The translations under genes were made by a program, and so were the position numbers. The notes beneath the pieces are model-generated. The model saw nothing but the letters and a program-made list of their open reading frames with translations. It had not been told where the DNA came from and did not search any database. From NCBI GenBank assembly GCA_963794385.1, contig CAWCDT010000008.1, positions 1 to 64,000 on the forward strand: a stretch of 64,000 nt of DNA, given 5' to 3'. The DNA is from Gaiellasilicea sp963794385 (GTDB taxonomy: Bacteria > Actinomycetota > Thermoleophilia > Gaiellales > Gaiellaceae). Positions within the stretch are counted from its first letter, which is position 1. Every line of letters starts with the position of its first letter. Shown piece by piece: positions 7,952-15,658 of the stretch.

Positions 7952-8851
7952 TCAGTCGGGCGTGCCGACCGAGCGGCGGAGCTGCTCGTCGAGCGGGACG
8001 AGCGGCAGGCCGAAGGTGTCGACGGCGTCTGTGTTCGTGACGACGCTGTCACCCGCCGCGAGCATCTTCAGCTGGTCGCGCGTGACGGGCGGCTTCGGCA
8101 GCTTCTCCAGCACCGCAGCCTGGGCCCGCATCAGTCCGAACGGCAGGTGGATCGAGGGGCGGCGGATGCCGAGCGCGCGCTTCAGCCGCTCCCAGAACTC
8201 ATTCCAGGTGACGACGTCCGGGCCGCCGATCTCGAACGTCCGGTTCGTCGCCTCAGGCCGCGTGAGCCCTGCCGCGAAGTACGCGCCCACGTCCTCGATC
8301 CAGATCGGCTGCAGCCGCTGCGTGCCCGGCCCGACAATGGGCGTGACCGGGGCTCGCTTGGCGATCTTCGTGAACTGCTGCAGCGCGGCCCCGCCGGGCC
8401 CGAAGACGAAGCTCGGCCGGAAGATCACGTGCTCGAGGCCGGACTGCTTCACCGTTTGCTCCATGTCCCACTTGGCGCGGTAGTAGGGCACGAGGTCCTT
8501 CGTCTCCTCGGTCACGCCGAGCGCGGAGATGAGCACGAACCGCCGTACGCCCGCTTCTTTCGCCGCCGCGACGAGGTCGCGTGTCCCCTGCTCCATGACG
8601 CGATCGAACTCCTCCGGCTTGCCGGTGATGATCGCGACTAGGTGGACGACCGCGTCCTGGCCGTCGACCGCGCTCCGCAGGCTGGCCGCATCGGCCATGT
8701 CACCCTGGACGGCCTCCACGCCTTCGAGCCCGGCCTGCGCCGCTTTCCCCGGCTCGCGTTCGAGCACACGGACCGCGTGGCCGGCGCCGAGAAGCGCCCG
8801 CACGATGCCCGTGCCGACGAAGCCGGTCCCGCCGGTGACGAGGACCTTCAC
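7952..8851 (-). CDS. Atypical SDR, NDUFA9-like NAD(P)-binding epimerase family
   Basis: A 299-residue extended/atypical short-chain dehydrogenase. It has the N-terminal nucleotide-binding motif VTGGTGFVGTGIV, then DAVVHLVAIITG, and an active-site-like YYRAKWDMEQ segment with the YxxxK spacing altered. The C-terminal part (IWIEDVGAYFAAGLTRPEATNRTFEIGGPD) is typical of the complex-I NDUFA9-like and NmrA-like subfamily. These proteins bind NAD(P)H; many have lost catalysis. It overlaps the dcd stop by ATGA, so both come from one mRNA. The real substrate is unknown. Confidence 0.85.
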   Translation of the reverse strand: MKVLVTGGTGFVGTGIVRALLGAGHAVRVLEREPGKAAQAGLEGVEAVQGDMADAASLRSAVDGQDAVVHLVAIITGKPEEFDRVMEQGTRDLVAAAKEAGVRRFVLISALGVTEETKDLVPYYRAKWDMEQTVKQSGLEHVIFRPSFVFGPGGAALQQFTKIAKRAPVTPIVGPGTQRLQPIWIEDVGAYFAAGLTRPEATNRTFEIGGPDVVTWNEFWERLKRALGIRRPSIHLPFGLMRAQAAVLEKLPKPPVTRDQLKMLAAGDSVVTNTDAVDTFGLPLVPLDEQLRRSVGTPD

Positions 8852-9414
8852 TGCTCGAAGTTCTTCCAGTAGCGGCTCGGTGTCGGCCCTTGCTGGCCCT
8901 GGTACTTGGAGCCGAGCCCGCCGGAGCCGTAGGGCTTCTCGGCCGCGGTCGACAGTCGCACGAACGAGAGCTGGCCGATCTTCATCCCGCGGTAGATCGT
9001 GATCGGGAGGTTGGCGACGTTGGAGAGCTCGAGCGTCACGTGGCCGTCCCAGCCGGGATCGATGAAGCCCGCGGTCGAGTGGATCAGGAGGCCGAGCCGC
9101 CCGAGCGAGCTCTTCCCCTCGAGCCGGGCGACGAGGTCGTCCGGGAGCCGCACTCGCTCGAGCGTCGACCCGAGCACGAACTCGCCCGGATGGAGGATGA
9201 ACGGGGTCTCGTCGTCGATCTCGACGAGCTCGGTGAGCTCCTCCTGCTCGGTCTTGACGTCGATATACGGGTAGCGGGAGTTGCGGAAAACCCGGAAATA
9301 GCGGTCGACCCGGACGTCCATGCTGGACGGTTGCAGCAGCGTCTCGTCGTACGGTTCGATCCCGATCCGGCCCTCGCCGAGCAGCTCCTTGATCGTCCGG
9401 TCGGACAGGACCAC
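8848..9414 (-). CDS. dcd: dCTP deaminase, probably the dUMP-forming bifunctional type
   Basis: This enzyme deaminates dCTP for dTTP synthesis. The 188 residues carry QPSSMDVRVD, HPGEFVLGSTLE, EGKSSLGRLGLLIHSTAGFIDPGWDGHVTLELSN and the tail GSKYQGQQGPTPSRYWKNF. These segments follow the mycobacterial enzyme, which makes dUMP directly; the HSTAGFIDPG form supports that bifunctional assignment. The start is GTG, with TAGAAT (ATTCTA on the plus strand, 9422-9427) 7 nt upstream, again a leaderless signature. The SDR gene follows with a 4-nt overlap. Confidence 0.95.
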   Translation of the reverse strand: MVLSDRTIKELLGEGRIGIEPYDETLLQPSSMDVRVDRYFRVFRNSRYPYIDVKTEQEELTELVEIDDETPFILHPGEFVLGSTLERVRLPDDLVARLEGKSSLGRLGLLIHSTAGFIDPGWDGHVTLELSNVANLPITIYRGMKIGQLSFVRLSTAAEKPYGSGGLGSKYQGQQGPTPSRYWKNFEQ

Positions 9415-9481
9415 GCGCCGGATTCTACGGTTCTCCTTGCAGCGGAGAAGTTTTCCACATACCGTTCGCCGCCGCGTGTCG

Positions 9482-10673
9482 ATGCTGTTCGAGCCGATGG
9501 AGCCGAACGAGCGCTTCCGTGCCCGCCGCGAGGCGGCGCGGCGCCGGCGCCGGCGTCGCCGCGCGGTCCTGCTCGGCCTGCGTCCTCGGCCTCACGGCCG
9601 CCCTCGCGGTCGGCGCGAGGTTCGTGATCGGCGAGGAGAAACAGACGGTCGTCGCGAGCCGCGATACGCCGACGAAGCGGCCGGCCGCGCAGTCCGCCGC
9701 CAAGGTTCCGCGTGCGCTCCCGAAGGAGGTCCGCGGCATCCACGTGACGATGGCCCTGGCCTCGCTCGACGGGAAGTTGCGGGAGTACCTGAAGCTCGTC
9801 GGCGAGGGGATGAACACGCTCGAGCTCGACGTCAAGGACGAGAACGGCGAGATCGGCTTTGTTCCCTCCTCGGTCCCGCTCGCCCGCGCCGTCGGCGCCG
9901 CCAAGTCGTACTACAGGCCGCGCGAGGTCGCGCGCCTCGTCCACGCGAAGGGCGTCTACCTGATCGGCCGGGTCGTCGTCTTCGAGGATCCGATCCTCGC
10001 GGCAGGCCGGCCCGGGCTCGCGATCAAGCGCCCGGACGGCTCGATCTGGCGCAACGATGCGGGCCTCGGCTGGACGAACCCGTACGACAAGCGGGTCTGG
10101 GACTACAACGTCTCGATCGCGGAGATCGCAGCGCGCGCTGGTTTCGACGAGATCCAGTTCGACTACGTCCGCTTCCCGACGGACGGCAACGTCGACGAGA
10201 TCGTCTATCCGGGCAAGACGAAGACGGCGCCCGGCTGGGTGATCACCGAGTTCGTCCACTACGCGACGAAGCGCCTGAAGCCGCTCGGCGTACGCGTCTC
10301 GACCGATCTCTTCGGGCTCGCCGCCACCCGCGACCTCGGGATCGGCCAGGTGCCGCGGCGCCTCGCGAAGTACGTCGACGCGATCTACCCGATGGTGTAT
10401 CCGTCGCACTACGGAGACGGCGAGTACGGCCTGGAGAGCCCGAACGCAGCTCCGGGGACGACGGTCGAGTGGGCACTGTCCGACTTCCGCAAGCAGATGA
10501 AGAAGGGGAAGGCCGAGCTGATCCCGTGGCTGCAGGACTTCTCCCACGGCCGCACGTACGGGCTCGCGGAGGTGAAGGCGCAGATCGAGGCGGCCCGCCT
10601 GATGGGCGCGCGAGGCTACCTGCTCTGGAACCCGCTCGGCGTCTACACGCCGGGCGCCCTCGCTCCCGCGTAA
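9482..10673 (+). CDS. DUF4015-type putative glycoside hydrolase, membrane-anchored
   Basis: The core (VRGIHVTMALAS, NTLELDVKDENGEIGF, FDEIQFDYVRFPTDG, VDAIYPMVYPSHY, GYLLWNP) matches the DUF4015/GH13-like (beta/alpha)8 family. These are presumed polysaccharide hydrolases outside the membrane; FDYVRFP and the acidic VKDENG segment are the typical acidic motifs. The long frame begins at GTG 9519. However, a better N-terminus lies one frame over from ATG 9482 or 9497 (MEPNERFRARREAARRR), which would run into VLGLTAALAVGARF as an Arg-rich anchor. A one-base error near 9570 would join them. The spans before ~9570 are therefore uncertain. Confidence 0.8.
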
Positions 10674-10694
10674 CCCCTGTTACGATCGCCGCGC

Positions 10695-11126
10695 ATGGCG
10701 ATCGGCGACGTGATGAGGACACGGGTCGTGAGCGTCGAGATGAGCGACTCCGCGCGCCTCGCCGTTCTGCGGATGCTCGAGGAGGGTGTTGGCTCGGTCG
10801 CCGTCACCGACGCGGGCAGGCTCGTCGGCATCTTCACCGAGCGGGACGTCCTCGCCCTGGCGGGAGACGGCACCGACCTCGACACGGTGCTCGTCGGGGA
10901 CGTGATGACTCGGGAGCCCGTCACTGTCGACGCCGGGGTCGCCGTGCTCGACGCCGCGCGGCTGATGGGGGAGAAGAAGATCCGCCACCTGCCGGTCGTG
11001 GAGGGGGAGCACCTGCTCGGGATGATCGGCATCCGCGACGTGCTCGGCAGCCTCGTCGAGCGCCTCTGGCAGACGCACGACCCCGACGCGCACGATACGG
11101 CGCGCTCGCTCTTCAAAGAGCGCTGA
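10695..11126 (+). CDS. Tandem CBS-domain protein
   Basis: This 143-residue protein consists of two CBS motifs (MRTRVVSVEMSDSARLAVLRMLEEGVGSVAVTDAGRLVGIFTERDVL and the second copy beginning VMTREPVTVDAGVAVL). Such stand-alone pairs usually sense adenine nucleotides and regulate a partner protein. No other domain is fused, so the partner is unknown. TACGAT at 10681-10686 stands 8 nt before the ATG, as in the other leaderless genes of this window. The pdxH gene converges from downstream. Confidence 0.9.
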   Translation: MAIGDVMRTRVVSVEMSDSARLAVLRMLEEGVGSVAVTDAGRLVGIFTERDVLALAGDGTDLDTVLVGDVMTREPVTVDAGVAVLDAARLMGEKKIRHLPVVEGEHLLGMIGIRDVLGSLVERLWQTHDPDAHDTARSLFKER

Positions 11127-11133
11127 GCCTGCT

Positions 11134-11727
11134 CTAGGGCGCGAGCCGCTCCCTTCGCCAGCCGTCCCCCGCGCGCTCGTAGCGGACGCGGTCGTGCAGG
11201 CGGTCGTCCTGGTGCTGCCAGAACTCGTATGCCTCGGGCACGAGCCGGAAGCCGCCCCAGTGCGGCGGCAGCGGGACCTCCGCTCCCGGGAAGCGCGAGC
11301 GGGTCTCGGCGACGAGGCGGTCGAGGTCGGCGCGGCCTGTGAGGGGACGGCTCTGCGGCGAGGCCCAGGCGGCGATCCGGCTGGGGCCGGGCCGCGTCCG
11401 GAAGTACGTCTCCGACTCCTCCGCAGGGACCCGCGCGACCGCGCCCTCGACGCGGACCTGGCGGCCGAGCTCCTGCCAGTGGAAGAGGAGCGCCGCGGCT
11501 GGATTCTCCTCCAGCTCGACGCCCTTGCGGCTCTCGTAGTTCGTGTAGAAGGCAAAGCCGCGCTCGTCCGCGCCCTTCAGCAGCACCATCCGGGCCGACG
11601 GCCGGCCCTCCCGATCGGCCGTCGCCAGCGCCATCGCCTCGGGCCTCGCGACGCCTGCGGCGGTCGCCTCAGCGAACCAGCGCGTGAACTCCCGGAGCGG
11701 GTCCGGATCGAGGTCTCGTTCGTCCAT
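11134..11727 (-). CDS. pdxH: Pyridoxamine 5'-phosphate oxidase
   Basis: The gene encodes 197 residues of an FMN split-barrel oxidase that makes pyridoxal 5'-phosphate from PNP or PMP. Family segments are GRPSARMVLLKGADERGFAFYTNYESRKGVELEENP, LGRQVRVEGAVARV, SRIAAWASPQSRPL and the C-terminal signature FWQHQDDRLHDRVRYER. Length and motifs are complete. It is divergent from gabT, a PLP enzyme, with only 32 bp between start codons. Its own -10 box (TAGGCT read on the minus strand, 11734-11739) is 6 nt before the ATG. Confidence 0.95.
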   Translation of the reverse strand: MDERDLDPDPLREFTRWFAEATAAGVARPEAMALATADREGRPSARMVLLKGADERGFAFYTNYESRKGVELEENPAAALLFHWQELGRQVRVEGAVARVPAEESETYFRTRPGPSRIAAWASPQSRPLTGRADLDRLVAETRSRFPGAEVPLPPHWGGFRLVPEAYEFWQHQDDRLHDRVRYERAGDGWRRERLAP

Positions 11728-11733
11728 CGGCGC

Positions 11734-11751
11734 AGCCTATTCGGCTAGGCT
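11734..11751. promoter_or_regulatory. Back-to-back divergent -10 boxes for pdxH and gabT
   Basis: AGCCTA (11734-11739), six bases, then TAGGCT (11746-11751) form a perfect inverted repeat. Read outward, each arm is a TAGGCT -10 box: 6 nt before the pdxH ATG on the minus strand and 8 nt before the gabT ATG on the plus strand. Both mRNAs would be leaderless. The polymerase sites must overlap, so the two genes probably cannot fire at the same moment. Confidence 0.6.
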
Positions 11752-11759
11752 GCCCGCCC

Positions 11760-13082
11760 ATGGCGGCCACGAAGACGATCGACATCCGCACCGCGATCCC
11801 CGGGCCGCGGTCCGCGGAGATCCTGGAGCGGAAGGCACGCGTGATCGCGAACGCGAAGTCGATCCTGCTCCCGATCGTCGCCCAGGAGGGTCGCGGCGCG
11901 ACGCTCGTCGACGTCGACGGCAACGTGTTCATCGACTTCACGGGCGGGGTCGGCTGCCTCAATGTCGGTCACGCGCATCCGCGCGTCGTCGAGGCGGCGG
12001 CGGAGCAGCTCGGCCGCTTCATCCACACCGACTTCACCGTCGTCCCGTACGAGCCGTACGTCGAGCTCGCCGAGCGCCTCCTGGCGCGAGCGCCCTTCAC
12101 AGTGCCCGCGAAGGCGGCGTTCTTCAACGCGGGCACCGAGGCGGTCGAGAACGCCGTCAAGTTCGCGCGCCTCGCCACCGGCCGCCCCGCCGTGATCGCG
12201 TTCGAGGGAGCCTTCCACGGGCGGACGCTCCTCTCCGTGACGCTGACGTCGCGGCCGCACCCGTACAAGGCCGGGATGGGCCCATTCGCGCCGGAGGTCT
12301 ACCGCGCACCGTTTCCCCAGGCGTACCGCGGCCCCGACGCCGAGACCGCCCTCGCAGAGGTGCGTCGGCTCTTCGTCACGGAGGTCGCGTCCGAGCAGGT
12401 CGCGGCGATCATCGTCGAGCCCGTGCAGGGCGAGGGTGGCTTCCTGCCCGCGCCGCAGGAGTTCCTCGAGGGCCTCCGCACGATCTGCGACGAGCACGGG
12501 ATCTGCCTCATCGCCGACGAGGTGCAGACGGGCTTCGCCCGAACGGGCAAGCTCTTCGCGCTCGAGCACTACGGGGTCGAGCCCGACCTGATCACGATCG
12601 CGAAGTCGATGGCCGGCGGTTTCCCGCTCTCCGGCGTGCTCGGGAAGGCCGAGATCCTCGACGCGGCGCACGACGGCGCCGTCGGCGGCACGTACGTCGG
12701 CAACCCGGTCGCGCAGGCGGCCGCCCTCGCCGTGCTCGACGTGATCGAGGACGAGGGCCTCTGCGATCGCGCCCTCTCGATCGGAGAGACGATGCGGTCC
12801 CGCATGCTCGCCTGGCAGGAGCGCTTCCCGGCGATCGGCGACGTGCGCGGCCTCGGCGCGATGCTCGCGATCGAGCTCGTGGCCGACCCGACGACGAAGA
12901 AGCCCGCTCCCGAGCTGGTCCAGGCCGTCATCGACGCGGCGATGCATCGCGGCCTCCTGCTCCTCCGGGCCGGTGTGCACGGAAACGTGATCCGCGTCCT
13001 CTCACCGCTCGTCCTCACCGACGCCGAGCTCGACGAGGCGCTCGCGGCGTGGGAAGACGCGCTCGCGCACGCGCTGGGCTAG
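11760..13082 (+). CDS. gabT: 4-aminobutyrate--2-oxoglutarate aminotransferase
   Basis: A 440-residue class III PLP aminotransferase. The cofactor lysine is in DLITIAKSMAGGFPLSGVLG, the Asp that holds the PLP ring in LIADEVQTGFARTGKLFA, and the glycine-rich phosphate site in FNAGTEAVENAVKFAR. VEPVQGEGGF and GGTYVGNPVAQAAALAVL fit GabT, which converts GABA to succinate semialdehyde. Other omega-amino-acid transaminases (for example 5-aminovalerate) look similar, so the substrate is likely rather than proven. The divergent partner pdxH supplies its cofactor. Confidence 0.88.
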   Translation: MAATKTIDIRTAIPGPRSAEILERKARVIANAKSILLPIVAQEGRGATLVDVDGNVFIDFTGGVGCLNVGHAHPRVVEAAAEQLGRFIHTDFTVVPYEPYVELAERLLARAPFTVPAKAAFFNAGTEAVENAVKFARLATGRPAVIAFEGAFHGRTLLSVTLTSRPHPYKAGMGPFAPEVYRAPFPQAYRGPDAETALAEVRRLFVTEVASEQVAAIIVEPVQGEGGFLPAPQEFLEGLRTICDEHGICLIADEVQTGFARTGKLFALEHYGVEPDLITIAKSMAGGFPLSGVLGKAEILDAAHDGAVGGTYVGNPVAQAAALAVLDVIEDEGLCDRALSIGETMRSRMLAWQERFPAIGDVRGLGAMLAIELVADPTTKKPAPELVQAVIDAAMHRGLLLLRAGVHGNVIRVLSPLVLTDAELDEALAAWEDALAHALG

Positions 13083-13090
13083 ACCTTCTG

Positions 13091-14507
13091 GTGGCAGAGC
13101 GCGACCTGATCGCGGGCCGGTACGAGCTCGGCGAAGTGCTCGGCAGCGGAGGCATGTCGAGCGTCTACCGCGCGTTCGACACCCTCCTGGAGCGCAACGT
13201 GGCGCTCAAGATCCTGCACCCCCAGTACCTCGGCGACGACGACCACGTCGAGCGCTTTCGGCGCGAGGCGCGCTCCGTCGCCCAGCTCTCGCACCCGCAC
13301 GTCGTCACCGTGATCGATCGCGGCGAGGACGCGGGCAGCGAGTACATCGTCTTCGAGCTGATCGACGGCGACGACCTGAAGGAGCTCGTCGAGCGCGCGG
13401 GGCCGCTGCCCGTGCGCAGGGTGCTCGAGCTCGGCCTCGAGGTCGGCCGCGCGCTCGCGTTCGCCCACGGCCAGGGGCTCGTGCACCGGGACGTGAAGCC
13501 GCAGAACGTGCTCCTCGACGCCGACGGTCGGGCCAAGGTGACCGACTTCGGAATCGCGCGCTCGCTTGGGACCGCGAGCACACACGGAGACGGGCACCGT
13601 GCTCGGCACGAGCCACTACATCGCGCCCGAGCAGGCGCGCGGGGAGCGTGTCGACGCGCTGACCGACGTCTACTCGTTCGGCGCCGTCCTCTACGAGCTG
13701 CTCGCCGGCGACGTGCCGTTCCCCGGCGACAGCTTCCTCACCGTGGCGATGAAGCACGTCACCGAGCCGGTGCCGAACGTGCTCGACCGCCGTCCCGACG
13801 TCCCGCTCCGCCTCGCCTCCCTGGTCGAGCGCTGCCTGGCGAAGGAGCCCGCCGACCGCCCTGCCTCGATGGACGAGGTCGTGGGCGAGCTGGCGGCGTG
13901 CCTCGCCGACCTCGATGCGAAGGAGGACGGCGAGGCGACGATGATCGTCAGGAAGCCGGCCGCCGCGCCTCCCCGGCGCCGTCAGCGGCGTGAGCGCCGC
14001 CGTGTGCCTCTTCTCCTTCTCCTTGTAATCGCGCTCGTCGCCGCCGCCCTGGTCGGTGGCTACCTGCTCGTGCGCGACGGCGACGGGACGGGCTCGGCCG
14101 CGGCCGGGCCGGTGCAGCTCCAGGGGATCGCGTCGTACGACCCGGACGGCGACGGTGAGGAGCACAGCGAGCGCGTCCAGGACGCGACCGACCGGGACCC
14201 GTCGACCTACTGGACGACCGAGACCTACCAGGCCTTCACGAAGCCGGGTGTCGGGCTCGTGCTCGACGCGGGCGAGCCGAGCGAGCCGGCGCAGCTCGCC
14301 GTCACGACCGACACGCCGGGCTTCACGGCCGAGATCCGGGCGGGCGACTCGCCGGACGGCCCGTTCGAGACCGTAGCCGGCGGCAAGTCGGTCGATGCGA
14401 GCACGGTCTGGGACCTCGACGGGCCCGCTGCGCGCTACTACGTCGTCTGGATCACCGGCCTCGACGGCGTCGCGCACGTCAACGAGGTCGAGGCCAGCTC
14501 CTCCTAG
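13091..14507 (+). CDS. Membrane Ser/Thr protein kinase with discoidin-like outer domain, 2-nt frameshift
   Basis: The kinase domain is Hanks-type: GSGGMSSVYRAF, catalytic Lys in VALKIL, HRDVKPQNVLL, DFGIARSLG, then in another frame GTSHYIAPEQARG and DVYSFGAVLYELL. At ~13577 the frame changes. Restoring one AC unit in the short ACACAC tract gives the expected A-S-T-H-T-E-T-G activation loop. A single membrane helix (VPLLLLLVIALVAAALVGGYLLV) follows. The outer ~130 residues (VQDATDRDPSTYWTTETY, VVWITGLDGVAHVNEVEA) resemble F5/8 type C (discoidin) domains rather than PASTA. It probably senses an envelope ligand. The start is GTG 13091; about 472 residues if repaired. Confidence 0.85.
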
Positions 14508-15523
14508 TACTCGAGGTCGGCGCGACGCTCGTGGCGCTCGAGCGCAAGCTCGATCAGCCGGTCGAGCAGCTCGGGGTAGGGGATCCCGGACGCCTCGAAG
14601 AGCCGTGCATAGACGCTCGTGGCCGTGAACCCCGGGATCGTGTTCAGCTCGTTCACGACCACCTCGCCGCCCTCGCGCACGAAGAAGTCGACGCGGGCCA
14701 TCCCCTCGCACTCGGTGGCGATGAACGAGTCGACCGCCAGCTCCTGCACGCGTGCCGCCACGTCCGGAAGGATGCGCGCGGGCACGATGATGTCGGAGCC
14801 GCCCTCGTCGTACTTGGCGGCGTAGTCGTACCACTCGGCGTGCGGCACGATCTCGCCGACGACGGACGCGAGCGGCGGCGGGCGCAGGTTGCCGAGGACG
14901 CCGCATTCGACCTCGGTGCCGGCCACGAACTCCTCGACGAGCACCTTCTCGTCGTGGCGGCGGGCGAGTGCGACCGCCTCCTCGAGCTCCGCCTCGTCGT
15001 GAGCCTTCGAGATCCCGACCGAGGAGCCGAGCCGGGCCGGTTTCACGAAGACCGGGTATCCGAACGGGTTCTCGAGCTCGTCGCCGAGGCGCAGGGTCAC
15101 GTTGCGCGTGACCGGGATGCCGCGGTCCCGGAGCACGGCCTTGAACAGGTCCTTGTCCATGCAAAGGGCCGAGGCCGCGACGCCGGGGCCGACGTACGGC
15201 ACGTTCGCAAGCTCGAGCAGGCCCTGGACGGTGCCGTCCTCGCCGAACGGGCCGTGCAGGACGGGGAGGACGACGTCGACGGCGCCGAGCGCCTGCGCCG
15301 GCTTCGAGTCGGCGAGCACCGGCAGCGTCTCCGTGACGGAGCCTTGTAACAGCCTCGAGCTTGCGCCCTCGAGCGCCCAGCGGCCGTCGCGCCCGATCGC
15401 GATTGTCGTGGTCTCGTAGCGCTCGGGGTCGAGCGCGTCCAGCACCGACCGCGCCGACGCCAGCGAGATCTCGTGCTCGCTCGAGCGCCCGCCGGCGACG
15501 ACTGCGACGCGCAGCCGGCTCAA
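14504..15523 (-). CDS. ddl: D-alanine--D-alanine ligase
   Basis: An ATP-grasp ligase that makes the D-Ala-D-Ala dipeptide for peptidoglycan. Motifs include VVAGGRSSEHEISLASA at the N-terminus, LPVLHGPFGEDGTVQGLLEL, GYPVFVKPARLGSSVGI, VEEFVAGTEVECGVL and ARVDFFVREGGEVVVNELNTIPGF. I choose TTG 15523 (339 residues) because the family begins at that point. The frame can be extended upstream to an ATG at 15619, but that part runs through the palindromic repeat and is not protein-like. It is convergent with the kinase gene (4-nt overlap) and lies downstream of the envelope operon. Confidence 0.95.
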   Translation of the reverse strand: MSRLRVAVVAGGRSSEHEISLASARSVLDALDPERYETTTIAIGRDGRWALEGASSRLLQGSVTETLPVLADSKPAQALGAVDVVLPVLHGPFGEDGTVQGLLELANVPYVGPGVAASALCMDKDLFKAVLRDRGIPVTRNVTLRLGDELENPFGYPVFVKPARLGSSVGISKAHDEAELEEAVALARRHDEKVLVEEFVAGTEVECGVLGNLRPPPLASVVGEIVPHAEWYDYAAKYDEGGSDIIVPARILPDVAARVQELAVDSFIATECEGMARVDFFVREGGEVVVNELNTIPGFTATSVYARLFEASGIPYPELLDRLIELALERHERRADLEY

Positions 15524-15591
15524 GGGCCGATCCTCGGCCCTTGAGCTGGGGAGGGGGCGTGGGGAACCGGGAGGTTCCCCCACACAAGACT

Positions 15592-15632
15592 GGAAGAAGG
15601 GGGCTCGCGGGGGAAACATGGTTTCCCCCGCG
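15592..15632. repeat. Intergenic palindromic repeat, copy 1
   Basis: After the flank GGAAGAAGGGGGCT come the arms CGCGGGGGAAAC (15606-15617) and GTTTCCCCCGCG (15621-15632), pairing perfectly over 12 bp around ATG. A second copy, inverted, lies at 42176-42216; its arms read CATGGGGGAAAC and GTTTCCCCCATG, with the same GAAGAAGGGGGCTC flank. The GC/AT difference is on both arms, so pairing is kept. It sits between the PASTA-kinase gene and ddl, beside another hairpin (GGGGAACC/GGTTCCCC, 15561-15580). It may act as a terminator or be a mobile REP-like element. Confidence 0.75.
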
Positions 15633-15658
15633 GGAGCGAGCCGCAGGCGAGCGACGGG

